19,340 bases of DNA from Victivallis vadensis (GCA_020718525.1 DYRX01000044.1:1-19340), one strand, 5' to 3'; shown: positions 8,398 to 16,140, counted from the stretch's first letter. Notes: a model not told the origin generated them from the sequence alone. Made by a program: numbers and translations.

Positions 8398-8426
8398 AGT
8401 ATAGCCTGCCACAGAGGATATTGCAA
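8398..8426 (-). promoter_or_regulatory. Sigma-70-type promoter of the DEAD-box helicase gene
   Basis: Read on the minus strand: TTGCAA (8421-8426), a 17-base spacer and TATACT (8398-8403). This is close to consensus with ideal spacing. Transcription would start near 8391, leaving a leader of about 118 nt before the ATG at 8272. The leader contains a small GC hairpin (GCGG/CCGC with a CTTT loop) around 8340-8360. Confidence 0.6.
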
Positions 8427-8542
8427 TAAAAGAAGGAATAATAACAGCGATAAAGAATGGATTGAATGCTTCACGTTTAATTTCAACTTATTTGCGACCC
8501 AGGACACTAGATGAGCGACGCGGCAGAAGTCATAAGAGTCAT

Positions 8543-8573
8543 GAAAAAACTGAGAAGCTGTGCGGAGCTTCAG
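8543..8573 (-). terminator. Rho-independent terminator downstream of the MarC gene
   Basis: On the minus strand CTGAAGCT (8573-8566), a 6-base loop and AGCTTCTCAG (8559-8550) form a stem with a single bulged T, followed at once by six T residues (8549-8544). It lies about 83 bases past the MarC stop codon and just upstream of the helicase promoter, insulating the two same-strand genes. Confidence 0.75.
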
Positions 8574-8655
8574 CTTCCCGATGATAGTTTTTCAGCAAGA
8601 CAATGAAATTATTTATCTGAAAAACTATATGTGCCATGCTTTGTCTTCGACAGGG

Positions 8656-9261
8656 TCACTGCGGAAGCCTGGGAAGCCCCAGAAGTTCTAGGACTCCGTT
8701 GATGAATATCTGCACTGAGACGGCGGTAAGCACAAGACCTGTGAGGCGTTCGACCGCCATCACTCCCCTTTCTCTGAGCAGTTTCCCGATTCTGTCGGAA
8801 GAAAGCAGGATCACGCTGGACAAAAGCCAGGCGATGCAGATTGAAAGAATGTAGAGATATATTTTTCCGGGATCGCTCGACACCATGATGAGCGCCGTTC
8901 CCAGGGTGGAGGGTCCGGCGAAGAGCGGAACTGCAAGCGGGACTATGAATGGTTCGCCTGGCGGGATTTCGGCGTTTGCCGCCGCATCGGAAATTGGGAA
9001 AATCATTCTGAGGGCAATCAGAAACATTATTATTCCAGCGGAAATGCTCAACGCCGCCCTCGATATTCCGAGAATTGCAAGAAGATGCTTTCCCGCCACC
9101 AGAAAAAGAAGCATCACTGCCAAGGCGATTAAACATTCCCTCGCTATGACCCTTCCTTTCCTTTCGCCGGGAATGTCCTTGAGCGCCGAAATGAAAGGCG
9201 GAATATTGCCGATCGGATCCATCAGCAGAAAAAAAACAAATGCCAGTGAAAGAATCTCCAT
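8656..9261 (-). CDS. MarC family integral membrane protein
   Basis: This protein of about 201 residues consists almost entirely of six hydrophobic segments. It has the MarC-family features 'LMDPIGNIPPFISAL' near the N-terminus and 'PLAVPLFAGPSTLGTALI' in the middle. MarC proteins sit in the inner membrane; their substrate is unknown, and the old link to multiple antibiotic resistance has not held up. I chose the ATG at 9261 because 'MEILSLAFVFFLLMDPIGN' is the usual family beginning and a GGGA lies 9 bases upstream. A GTG eight codons earlier (9285) is also downstream of the promoter and cannot be excluded. It is monocistronic, with its own promoter and terminator. Confidence 0.9.
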   Translation of the reverse strand: MEILSLAFVFFLLMDPIGNIPPFISALKDIPGERKGRVIARECLIALAVMLLFLVAGKHLLAILGISRAALSISAGIIMFLIALRMIFPISDAAANAEIPPGEPFIVPLAVPLFAGPSTLGTALIMVSSDPGKIYLYILSICIAWLLSSVILLSSDRIGKLLRERGVMAVERLTGLVLTAVSVQIFINGVLELLGLPRLPQ

Positions 9262-9307
9262 GAATGTTATTCCCAAAAAAATCACACGATCTCAAGGTGC
9301 ACTCGAG

Positions 9308-9336
9308 AATATGCATCCAAAGCTCTGAAAAGTCAA
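9308..9336 (-). promoter_or_regulatory. Sigma-70-type promoter of the MarC gene
   Basis: Minus strand: TTGACT (9331-9336), a 17-base spacer and CATATT (9308-9313). The expected start near 9301 gives a leader of about 40 bases to the ATG at 9261. Confidence 0.55.
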
Positions 9337-9373
9337 GTTTCCGGATATATTAGAGAAAAATTAGAGATTACAC

Positions 9374-9401
9374 TTGAAAAGATTAATTTTAGTGGTAAAA
9401 T
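9374..9401 (+). promoter_or_regulatory. Candidate promoter of the HTH regulator gene
   Basis: TTGAAA (9374-9379), a 16-base spacer and TAAAAT (9396-9401). The start would be near 9408, giving a leader of about 115 nt. The leader holds a bulged hairpin (ATTGCA 9427-9432 with TGCAAT 9458-9463) and a 16-base palindrome just before the ribosome-binding site. Confidence 0.45.
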
Positions 9402-9489
9402 AGGGGCATTGACTCTTGCATAGATGATTGCAGGCAAAGCTCTTATCGAAGCCTGTCTGCAATTGACACATCTGTTATTCGTCGAGTCC

Positions 9490-9505
9490 AATTGTTTCAA
9501 CAATT
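9490..9505. promoter_or_regulatory. Palindrome upstream of the HTH gene, possible operator
   Basis: AATTGTT (9490-9496), a TC spacer and AACAATT (9499-9505) form a perfect inverted repeat ending about 5 bases before the GGGAGAAG ribosome-binding site. Its position suits autoregulation by the encoded HTH protein or control of translation; both are inference. Confidence 0.35.
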
Positions 9506-9522
9506 TATTGGGAGAAGAAAAA

Positions 9523-10074
9523 ATGGCGAACATGGGTGCGCTATTGAAGTCGGAGATTGGGAGAATCGCAAGAAGAGAGTCCAATTCCATCGTTGGTCAG
9601 CTCAGAGACAAGGTTCTTTCCCTGAAAAAAGTTGTGTCGTCGCATGCTAAGCTTCTGGAAGAAATCGAAAAGGAGCTTCTGTCCCTGCGTAAAAATTTTG
9701 GTGGAGAGAGCGTTCTCATGGAAGCGAACGAAGACTCTGCATCGAATTCCAGGCTCTCTGCGGGTTCAATCGCGCGACTCCGCAAAAAGCTCGGACTGAG
9801 CAGATCTGCTTTTGCCATTGTGCTGGGCACCAACCAGAATTCAGTATACATGTGGGAAAACGGAAGGACGTCGCCAAGATCCTCGATGAAGGCGAAAATC
9901 GTCCAGCTTCGCGGGCTCGGAAAACGCGAAGTCAAAAAAATGCTCGACGGCAAATCCGCTCCTGACGGAAAGCCTGCGCTGAGATCGCTTGGACGTCCTA
10001 AAGGCGCCGTAAATAAAGCGAAAAGCGCCAATGCTTCAGAAAAAAGCGCTGTCAGCGACGACAAAAAGGTCTGA
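9523..10074 (+). CDS. Small XRE-type helix-turn-helix DNA-binding protein with coiled coil and AT-hook-like tail
   Basis: This 183-residue protein has three visible parts. Residues about 10-57 form a predicted coiled coil (heptad-like 'LRDKVLSLKKVV..HAKLLEEIEKEL'), suggesting a dimer. Residues about 81-130 form a Cro/CI-type helix-turn-helix ('IARLRKKLGLSRSAFAIVLGTNQNSVYMWENG'-like pattern, given here only in outline). The Lys/Ala/Ser-rich tail contains a GRPKG minor-groove motif at 157-161. It is therefore a likely transcription factor or nucleoid-associated protein; its targets are unknown. The start is ATG 9523, 6 bases after GGGAGAAG; an in-frame ATG at 9424 would overlap the leader hairpin and has no good site. 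A strong terminator follows, so it is monocistronic. Confidence 0.75.
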   Translation: MANMGALLKSEIGRIARRESNSIVGQLRDKVLSLKKVVSSHAKLLEEIEKELLSLRKNFGGESVLMEANEDSASNSRLSAGSIARLRKKLGLSRSAFAIVLGTNQNSVYMWENGRTSPRSSMKAKIVQLRGLGKREVKKMLDGKSAPDGKPALRSLGRPKGAVNKAKSANASEKSAVSDDKKV

Positions 10075-10105
10075 TTCTCTTAGCCGTCCGCGACAAATTC
10101 TAATT

Positions 10106-10140
10106 AAAAAATCCCGCAGAATTCTGCGGGACTTTTTTTT
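10106..10140 (+). terminator. Rho-independent terminator after the HTH gene
   Basis: TCCCGCAGAATTCTGCGGGA (10112-10131) is a perfect palindrome followed by C and eight T residues. An A-run upstream (10106-10111) could also let it work for minus-strand transcripts. It lies about 35 bases after the HTH stop and isolates that gene from the ABC operon. Confidence 0.9.
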
Positions 10141-10250
10141 CCACTGACTTTGATCGCGTCATTTTTTTGATTTTTCTATGTCAGGACGGAACAATCATAT
10201 TTTTTATTTGTCAAAACTCGCAGATTTCGCAACAATTGGAGAGCATAAAG

Positions 10251-11213
10251 ATGATAGAGGTAAAAAAACTTGTCAGGAAATTTGGCGCCTTCACCGCCGT
10301 CAACAATGTGTCCTTCGATGTTGATAAAGGTGAGGTGCTTGGCTTTCTCGGTCCGAACGGCGCGGGCAAGACGACTACGATGAGAATAATAACCGGCTAC
10401 ATAGAGCCCAGTTCAGGGACTGTTCGCGTCGGCGGGCACGACATAGCGAAGGATGCCGAGTCGGCAAAAAGCCTGATTGGCTATCTTCCGGAGAATGCTC
10501 CACTCTACAGGGACATGGATGTTTCAGGCTTCCTGCGCTTTGCCGCCGCAATAAGGGGGCTCAAGGGGCGCGTCGCCACCGAGGCGATTGACCGCGTCAT
10601 TGAAATCTGCCATCTCGATTCAGTTTTCCATCAGAGCATTGACACTCTCTCGAAGGGCTACACGAGACGTACCGTCCTGGCCCAGGCAATATTGCATGAT
10701 CCCCCGGTGCTCATCTTGGACGAACCGACAGACGGGCTGGATCCGAACCAGAAATTCGAGGTGAGAAATCTGATCAACAAGATGGCGAAAGACAAGGCGA
10801 TCATAATTTCGACACACATTCTCGAGGAAGTCGAGGCGTGCTGTACCAGGGCAATCGTGATAGCAAAAGGATCGCTTGTGGCGAACGGAACTCCAGCAAG
10901 CCTGAAAGGCATGTCTGAAAATGCGAACACAATACTTGCCGCCGTCTCAGGAATTTCTCTCGACGCGCTCCGAGAAATCCTTTCAGGAACAGGAAAGGTG
11001 CTGAAAACGGTCTGCATCGGTGGGAACCCAGCGGCGGACGAGATCAAAATCCGCATAGTGCCGTCCTCCGGAAGCGGACTGCATGTTTCCGAAATTGTCT
11101 CCCTTCTCACGTCCAAAGGCATAAAAATACACGAGATATGCCTTGACGGCGGAAGGCTGGACGAAGTTTTCAGGCAAATAACTATCAAGGATCAGGAGGG
11201 GCTTTGCGCATGA
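10251..11213 (+). CDS. ABC transporter ATP-binding protein (GldA-like)
   Basis: This 320-residue cytoplasmic ATPase energises the permease encoded next. Visible motifs are Walker A GPNGAGKT (34-41), GldA-type 'YLPENAPLY' at the Q-loop position (78-86, Glu instead of Gln), signature LSKGY (133-137), Walker B with 'LILDEPTDGLDP' (154-165) and the switch histidine STH (187-189). The roughly 100-residue C-terminal extension is typical of ABC-2 type ATPases. The start is ATG 10251 with GGAG 9 bases upstream; the open frame extends upstream without a site. The stop overlaps the next start (ATGA at 11210-11213), which implies translational coupling. I see no convincing promoter in the 110 bases upstream. 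The gliding function of Flavobacterium GldA should not be assumed; related clusters are widespread in non-gliding bacteria. Confidence 0.93.
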   Translation: MIEVKKLVRKFGAFTAVNNVSFDVDKGEVLGFLGPNGAGKTTTMRIITGYIEPSSGTVRVGGHDIAKDAESAKSLIGYLPENAPLYRDMDVSGFLRFAAAIRGLKGRVATEAIDRVIEICHLDSVFHQSIDTLSKGYTRRTVLAQAILHDPPVLILDEPTDGLDPNQKFEVRNLINKMAKDKAIIISTHILEEVEACCTRAIVIAKGSLVANGTPASLKGMSENANTILAAVSGISLDALREILSGTGKVLKTVCIGGNPAADEIKIRIVPSSGSGLHVSEIVSLLTSKGIKIHEICLDGGRLDEVFRQITIKDQEGLCA

Positions 11214-11974
11214 AGATCAGAGCATCGAAAATTATAACCGTAATGAAGAGGGAGCTTTCCGGCTACTTCACAAGTCCGCTGGCATATGTGTTCATCGTCA
11301 TTTTCCTGATGCTGAGCGGCTTTTTCACATTCAACAAGTGGTTTGGAAAGCTTTTCATGAACAACGAGGCGACGCTCTCATACAGCTTCTTTGCATTCCA
11401 TCCCTGGCTCTATCTTCTGCTGATCCCGGCGATCGCGATGCGGCTATGGTCGGAAGAGTACAAAGCCGGAACAGTGGAACTGCTCTTCACAATGCCAATT
11501 TCCGTCGCCGAAGCCGTGCTTGGAAAATTCCTCGCCGCATGGATCGTGATCATTGTGGCGCTCGCACTTACGTTTCCAACCGTTTACACAGTCTGCACCT
11601 TTGGAAATCCGGATGTCGGGCTCATCGTTGCTGGCTACTCCGCAAGCATACTGCTCGCTGGCGCCTTCCTGGCATTGGGCTCCTTCACGTCCGCCCTGAC
11701 AAGAAATCAAATAGTGAGCTTCATCTTTTCACTTGTCCTCTGCCTCCTTCTCATGCTCGTCGGATTTCCCGCAATAACTGATTTTTTCACTGAGTCAGGA
11801 TGGGTGCCGGTGGGAGTTGTTGACGTGATGGGCGCGTCAGGAGTCGTCGAACGCTTCAACAATCTCAAGCGCGGACTGCTCGATCTGAGAGACGTCCTTT
11901 ATTTTGCCTCTCTGATCGTGGTGTTTCTAGTCGCGACAGGAGTCGCAATAGAAAGTAAAAGAACGGCAATCTAG
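11210..11974 (+). CDS. ABC-2 type permease (GldF-like)
   Basis: This 254-residue integral membrane protein has about six hydrophobic segments. It carries the hallmark of the GldF/ABC2_membrane family, 'PAIAMRLWSEEYKAGTVELL', after the second segment, followed by 'TMPISVAEAVLGKF'. It forms the membrane channel powered by the upstream ATPase; the substrate is unknown. The ATG at 11210 overlaps the ATPase stop codon and is preceded by GGAGGGG at 11195-11201; a TTG two codons earlier is less likely. The auxiliary protein gene follows after 25 bases. Confidence 0.92.
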   Translation: MKIRASKIITVMKRELSGYFTSPLAYVFIVIFLMLSGFFTFNKWFGKLFMNNEATLSYSFFAFHPWLYLLLIPAIAMRLWSEEYKAGTVELLFTMPISVAEAVLGKFLAAWIVIIVALALTFPTVYTVCTFGNPDVGLIVAGYSASILLAGAFLALGSFTSALTRNQIVSFIFSLVLCLLLMLVGFPAITDFFTESGWVPVGVVDVMGASGVVERFNNLKRGLLDLRDVLYFASLIVVFLVATGVAIESKRTAI

Positions 11975-11999
11975 GCTGGCGCCTGAAAGGAAGAAAACA

Positions 12000-13919
12000 A
12001 TGAATATGCTATTTTCGTTCATAAAAAAATATCTGCTCTCGTCTCTGGGGATAGTACTCGTTCTCGCCATCGCCATACTGGCAAACATCATCATCCATAA
12101 AAGTGTCAGACTGAGGCTCGATCTCACGGAGGACAGCCTCTATACCCTTTCCGATGGAACAAAGAAGATACTTTCGAAGCTCGACACGCCCGTGACCTTG
12201 CGCTTCTACTGCAGTCGAAAGGACAACCAGATGCCGGTGACCTTGCGCGGATTCGCAAACAGAGTGGAAGAGATTCTCGGAGAATACGTCCAGGCCGGAA
12301 AGGGAAAAGTCAAACTGGAAAAGTTTGACCCGGTGCCAGATTCCGATTCGGAAGATTCCGCGAACATGGATGGAATTTCAGGGGAGATGCTGCCAAACGG
12401 ACAGAAGTTCTACCTGGGACTCGCGGTGAACTGCCTTGACAAGACAGTGAGCATACCGACGATCAATCCAATGAAGGAGAACACTCTCGAATACGATCTC
12501 AGCAGGGCGATATACGAGGCATCCCAGGCGAAAATGCCGGCGCTCGGAATTCTCAGCGCGCTTCCGATCATGGGAGGCAACATGACTCCTTTCATGAGGA
12601 ACCAGGCACCCAAGCCTCCTTGGATACTCGTTCAGGAGCTCAAACGCAATTTCGACGTGAGAGCAATTGATAAGGACTGCGACAAAATTCCTGACGACAT
12701 AAAAGTCCTCATGGTGCTGCATCCGCAGGATTTGCCCAAAAAGACCCTCTATGCCATTGACCAGTATCTGATGTCCGGCGGAAAGCTGGTGGTCGCGGTT
12801 GATCCTCTCTGCGTTACAGAACAGCGCAATTCAATGCAGGCGATGATGGGACAGCAGACAATGCCGGGCTCTTCGTCTCTGCCGGACCTCTTCAGCGCCT
12901 GGGGCGTGGATTTTGCCAAGGACAAAGTCACTGTTGACATTGATCACGCGGCAAGAAACTTCAACAACCCCGACGCGGACTCCTATCCCGCCGTCCTGGA
13001 TTTCTCAAATATAGAAAACAAGTCCGGCGATACGGCGCTTTCCGGGATATCCCATCTCAACATGATATATTGCGGAGCGTTCAAACTTGATCTCAAGGAG
13101 GGAATAGAGAAGTCAGTCCTTCTGGCGTCTTCGGACAAGTCCCAGATGATCAACGCCTTCCTGGCGCAGGCGGATTCCGCCTCGATCATGAAGGATTTCA
13201 CCAGCGATGACAAGGCAAAAGACCTCATCGTGAAATTGAGCGGAAAATTTAAAAGCGCCTTCCCCGACGGCAAGCCTGCCGAGGAAAAGAAGGATGGAGA
13301 AAATGCAAAGGAAGAGAAGAAGCCGTCCGCCGAACCAGATCCCGCGCATCTCAAGGAGTCTGTTAAAAATTCCTTTGTCGCGCTTCTCTCGGACGTTGAC
13401 ATGCTCGCCGATGAATTCTGCGTCGCCAAGCAGAAGTTCCTCGGGCAGACAATCATACAGCCGTACAACGACAATCTGAACATGCTCCAGAATATCTGCG
13501 AACAGCTTTCCGGTGACAGCGACTTGATAAGCATCCGGACGAAGAAGGTGAAGGAAAGGCCTTTCAAAAAGCTCGAGGAGATGCAGAACGAGGCACAGCA
13601 GAAGTATCAGAAGAAGATACTCGAAATGGAGGAGGAGAAGGAGGCGGCTCAGAGGAAACTCAACGAGCTTCAGAAATCGAAAAGCTCGTCCCAGAAGTTC
13701 ATACTCTCGCCGGAGCAGAAGGAAGAGGTCGAGAAATTCAAGAAGAAGATCGCTGAAATGAACCGCCAGCTCAAGGACATGAGAAAAGAGTTTCGCAAGG
13801 ACATAGAAAGCACAATGCTCAGATATGAAATTGCGAACATCGCCCTATTCCCGGCAATCGTCGTGCTGGTCGGTCTTTTAGTATTTGCCCGCGAAAAAAT
13901 GAAAAGCAGGAGGAAATAA
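12000..13919 (+). CDS. GldG-family ABC transporter auxiliary protein
   Basis: This 639-residue protein is anchored at both ends by hydrophobic segments (about 12-32 and 611-630), with the middle predicted outside the cytoplasm. Residues about 38-300 fit the ABC_transp_aux domain: 'LDLTEDSLYTLSDGTKKIL' (40-58), 'EYDLSRAIYEA' (164-174), 'LMVLHPQDL' (237-245) and 'DQYLMSGGKLVVAVDP' (254-269). The later part has the family's 'SGDSDLISIRTKKVKERPF' element (504-522). Two lineage-specific features stand out: a charged Lys/Glu linker (about 423-450) and a long coiled coil (about 523-605) next to the C-terminal anchor. The start is ATG 12000 with AAGGAAG upstream. The stop TAA shares its last base with the next ATG. 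It should work with the ATPase and permease; the molecular role of GldG proteins is not known. Confidence 0.88.
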   Translation: MNMLFSFIKKYLLSSLGIVLVLAIAILANIIIHKSVRLRLDLTEDSLYTLSDGTKKILSKLDTPVTLRFYCSRKDNQMPVTLRGFANRVEEILGEYVQAGKGKVKLEKFDPVPDSDSEDSANMDGISGEMLPNGQKFYLGLAVNCLDKTVSIPTINPMKENTLEYDLSRAIYEASQAKMPALGILSALPIMGGNMTPFMRNQAPKPPWILVQELKRNFDVRAIDKDCDKIPDDIKVLMVLHPQDLPKKTLYAIDQYLMSGGKLVVAVDPLCVTEQRNSMQAMMGQQTMPGSSSLPDLFSAWGVDFAKDKVTVDIDHAARNFNNPDADSYPAVLDFSNIENKSGDTALSGISHLNMIYCGAFKLDLKEGIEKSVLLASSDKSQMINAFLAQADSASIMKDFTSDDKAKDLIVKLSGKFKSAFPDGKPAEEKKDGENAKEEKKPSAEPDPAHLKESVKNSFVALLSDVDMLADEFCVAKQKFLGQTIIQPYNDNLNMLQNICEQLSGDSDLISIRTKKVKERPFKKLEEMQNEAQQKYQKKILEMEEEKEAAQRKLNELQKSKSSSQKFILSPEQKEEVEKFKKKIAEMNRQLKDMRKEFRKDIESTMLRYEIANIALFPAIVVLVGLLVFAREKMKSRRK

Positions 13920-15181
13920 TGAAGATATCTCATTTTGCAGGAATTTTCGTAGTCGCGGCAGTCCTTCTTGCCTTGGTGCTCGTCATGGGCCGCAAGGAGG
14001 AGAAGGATCTGGCGGCGGGAGAGACAAAAATTGGAAATGAAATTTTTAAGTCTCTGCCCGTCAACGACATATCAAAAATAGAAATTGACAGAAAAGGCTC
14101 CAAGCTTGTTCTTGTCAAGAAAAACGACAAATGGACACTGGAGTCTCTCTACGATTATCCTGCGGATTTCGCGAAGATCCGCGACTTCATCTCGGAGATT
14201 GCAGAAATTAAAAACGTCCAGAATGTGGACGCCGGAAAATCCGGACTCTCAAGACTCGGACTCGATCCATCGGCAAAAGACGGCGAAGAGGCGACAAGTC
14301 TCGCCATTTTTACGTCGGACGGCAAAAAGCTTTCTTCCTTCATCATTGGAAAGGAGCACAAGAAAAAATCCAATTCCGAAGAAGGATATGACATGGAATT
14401 TGCGGACGGCAGATATTTCAGGGAGGACGGCAAAGATCTGGCTCATGTCGTTGACAAGACCTTCTCGGAAATTGCGTGGCCCTCGAAGGACTGGGCGGAC
14501 AGAGATTTCATCTCCGCAAAGGATTTCAAAAAAGCGAGCTACGAAGAGGGCGGACAGATAAGATGGACTGTCTCCAGAGAAAAGAAGGAGGATCAGCTCA
14601 AGCCGCAGACAGATCCGCCTGAAGGTCATGAGATTGACAAGGATAAGATGAGCTCCATAGGAAACGCCCTCTACTCGATAAGATTTTCTTCGCCCGCCGA
14701 TCCCTCTCTCAAGCCGGCTGACACTGGACTCGACTCTCCGGGAATTTTCAGGGCGGAAACATTCAGCGGCAAAAAATACGAGCTGAAGATCGGGAAGCCG
14801 AGCGAGAATATGAAATACGTCAAGATTTCCGTCTCATACGAGAAACCGAATCTGCCTGAGCTCGCTTCGCTCCAGGAAGCGCCAAAAGACGAGGATGCAA
14901 AGGCGAAGGAGGCGCGGGAAAAGAAGCTCCGGGATCTGAACGAGGAACTGAAAAAGGCGGAAGAGGAGTCAAAGTCGGAGCAGGACAAATTCGGTGCATG
15001 GACATATTTGATTGCCGATGCCAGCTTGAAGGCGATGAGCTCGAAGGCGGAGGAACTGTTCAAAAAGCCTGCAAGCAAGGACGAGGCGAAGGGGTCAAAT
15101 CCCCCGCCTCCAATGCCGCCAGAAGGAATGGAGCTTCCAAGCAATCTGCCAATGCCACCTCCCACTATGCAGATAAAATAG
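13919..15181 (+). CDS. DUF4340 domain-containing membrane-anchored protein
   Basis: This 420-residue protein has one N-terminal membrane anchor (about 7-24) and a DUF4340 region. The region opens with 'INDISKIEID'-like strands, 'LVLVKKNDKWTLESLYDYPAD', and a 'KIRDFISEIAEIKNVQNVDA...LGLDP' helix, here around residues 45-120. DUF4340 genes commonly follow GldG genes in this type of cluster, which fits. The C-terminal part has a charged coiled coil (about 320-352), then a Pro/Met-rich tail (about 390-420) ending in MQIK. The ATG overlaps the upstream stop (TAATG), so translation is coupled and the same complex is likely. No clear terminator follows. Function unknown. Confidence 0.87.
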   Translation: MKISHFAGIFVVAAVLLALVLVMGRKEEKDLAAGETKIGNEIFKSLPVNDISKIEIDRKGSKLVLVKKNDKWTLESLYDYPADFAKIRDFISEIAEIKNVQNVDAGKSGLSRLGLDPSAKDGEEATSLAIFTSDGKKLSSFIIGKEHKKKSNSEEGYDMEFADGRYFREDGKDLAHVVDKTFSEIAWPSKDWADRDFISAKDFKKASYEEGGQIRWTVSREKKEDQLKPQTDPPEGHEIDKDKMSSIGNALYSIRFSSPADPSLKPADTGLDSPGIFRAETFSGKKYELKIGKPSENMKYVKISVSYEKPNLPELASLQEAPKDEDAKAKEAREKKLRDLNEELKKAEEESKSEQDKFGAWTYLIADASLKAMSSKAEELFKKPASKDEAKGSNPPPPMPPEGMELPSNLPMPPPTMQIK

Positions 15182-15256
15182 AGCGCACATAACTCATTTA
15201 CGCTTAAAAGCCTCTTCAGCCTGTTTCCATTCTGCCACGGATTCAGATGTCTGAAT

Positions 15257-15484
15257 TTACGGAAGACCTACTTCAGTGGGAGCTTTGACTCTTCCCAAAG
15301 ACAGCTTGTTCCAAGCTCGTTCGTGGAGGTAGTAAAGAATCATTTTGGTGAAAAGCTCTACGACACCGATGGACAGGGCAAGAGAAAGACGACCTGTTAT
15401 AAGCCAGGAAATGAGCATGGTGTCAATGGTCCCGACACATCTCCAGGAAATTGCCTTTGCGACGCTCCTCCATTCTTTCTCCAT
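15257..15484 (-). CDS. DUF2061 family small membrane protein
   Basis: A 75-residue protein matching DUF2061: 'RSVAKAISWRCVGTIDTMLISWLITG' near the N-terminus, a second hydrophobic segment, then 'ELFTKMILYYLHERAWNKL'. The family has two membrane segments and no established function. The start is ATG 15484 with GAGG 5 bases upstream (minus strand); the longer frame to 15559 lacks a site and adds residues atypical for the family. It lies 108 bases downstream of the EF-hand gene on the same strand and may be co-transcribed. Confidence 0.8.
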   Translation of the reverse strand: MEKEWRSVAKAISWRCVGTIDTMLISWLITGRLSLALSIGVVELFTKMILYYLHERAWNKLSLGRVKAPTEVGLP

Positions 15485-15592
15485 CGTATCCTCATTATTT
15501 CTATTGTGTTTGCGTATTAATTCATACTTTCCTAGTAACATACCAAGAGGCAAGCTCATCTCCGTGGCAAGAAAGTCTCTTGATCTGAAGTC

Positions 15593-15952
15593 TTATTTTT
15601 CCTTTTCGCCGTCGGAATGCGCTTTTTCGAGTTCTTTGTGGAATTCATCACACTCGGCATGACTGAGCTCCCCGTCGCCGTTCTTGTCAATTTTTTTGAA
15701 AGTCTCGTCGTCAATGAACTTGCCGTCTTTTTCCTGATGCTTTTCAATCTCGTCCTTGCTCAGCTTGCCGTTCTTGTCCTGGTCGGCTCCGCTGAAATTG
15801 TCCTGCTCCTTCATCTTCTTCAGTCTTTTCGCCGCGATTCTTGCCGCAAAAAAGATTCCGTGCGGTCTGGCGGCGTCAGCATTGAGAAGTCCTTGCATAG
15901 AGAATGCAAACGCAATGCCAGCCAGTAGCGCAAAATTGCCGATTTTCCTCAT
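15593..15952 (-). CDS. Secreted EF-hand calcium-binding protein
   Basis: This 119-residue protein has an N-terminal signal peptide (about 1-27, ending ADA before ARP). A basic stretch (38-48) follows, then two EF-hand loops with canonical spacing: DQDKNGKLSKDE (57-68) and DKNGDGELSHAE (89-100). Position 12 of each loop is Glu, as needed for calcium binding. The tail is highly charged. It is probably a periplasmic or exported calcium-binding protein; its partners are unknown. The AGGAGG site lies 5 bases before the ATG. It is transcribed divergently from the LruC-domain gene, apparently from abutting promoters. Confidence 0.85.
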   Translation of the reverse strand: MRKIGNFALLAGIAFAFSMQGLLNADAARPHGIFFAARIAAKRLKKMKEQDNFSGADQDKNGKLSKDEIEKHQEKDGKFIDDETFKKIDKNGDGELSHAECDEFHKELEKAHSDGEKEK

Positions 15953-16023
15953 TTTCTCCTCCTTTTATTCTCACTTTTGTTGGAATGTAAATTGTCTGCC
16001 GATAATTCCTGATGAAGGCTATG

Positions 16024-16051
16024 ATTTTATACTAGAATCTATTTTTTTCAA
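16024..16051 (-). promoter_or_regulatory. Candidate promoter of the EF-hand gene
   Basis: Minus strand: TTGAAA (16046-16051), a 16-base spacer and TAAAAT (16024-16029), about 70 bases from the ATG at 15952. Its -35 is one base away from the -35 of the opposing promoter. Confidence 0.45.
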
Positions 16052-16052
16052 A

Positions 16053-16080
16053 TTGAAATTAATTTGCTTTGCATTATATT
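16053..16080 (+). promoter_or_regulatory. Candidate promoter of the LruC-domain gene
   Basis: TTGAAA (16053-16058), a 16-base spacer and TATATT (16075-16080), about 60 bases before the ATG at 16141. Together with the opposing -35 it forms the palindrome TTTCAAATTGAAA (16046-16058). Confidence 0.5.
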
Positions 16081-16140
16081 CCTGTCAGCCGGGGGCGCGC
16101 AAGTTTTTTCAAAAGCCAAATAAGGAGAAAGGGCTGTGCC

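Noticed and set aside
8313..8507. 64-codon minus-strand frame with a Leu-rich hydrophobic stretch
   Set aside because: It overlaps the helicase promoter and leader, lacks a ribosome-binding site and looks like chance.
8281..8514. Plus-strand open frame containing 'AGHYGSFRQAYWERKAAQ', considered as a decayed nuclease-toxin fragment
   Set aside because: There is no start or ribosome-binding site, the later part is Cys/Asn-rich and unnatural, and the segment contains the minus-strand helicase promoter and leader.
8511..8606. 31-codon plus-strand ATG frame with an AGGA 6 bases upstream
   Set aside because: It overlaps a clear minus-strand terminator hairpin and has no recognisable product.
15241..15256. 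Inverted repeat ATTCAGA-TG-TCTGAAT between the DUF4340 and DUF2061 stop codons, considered as a terminator
   Set aside because: No T-run follows on either strand and the stem is AT-rich and short.
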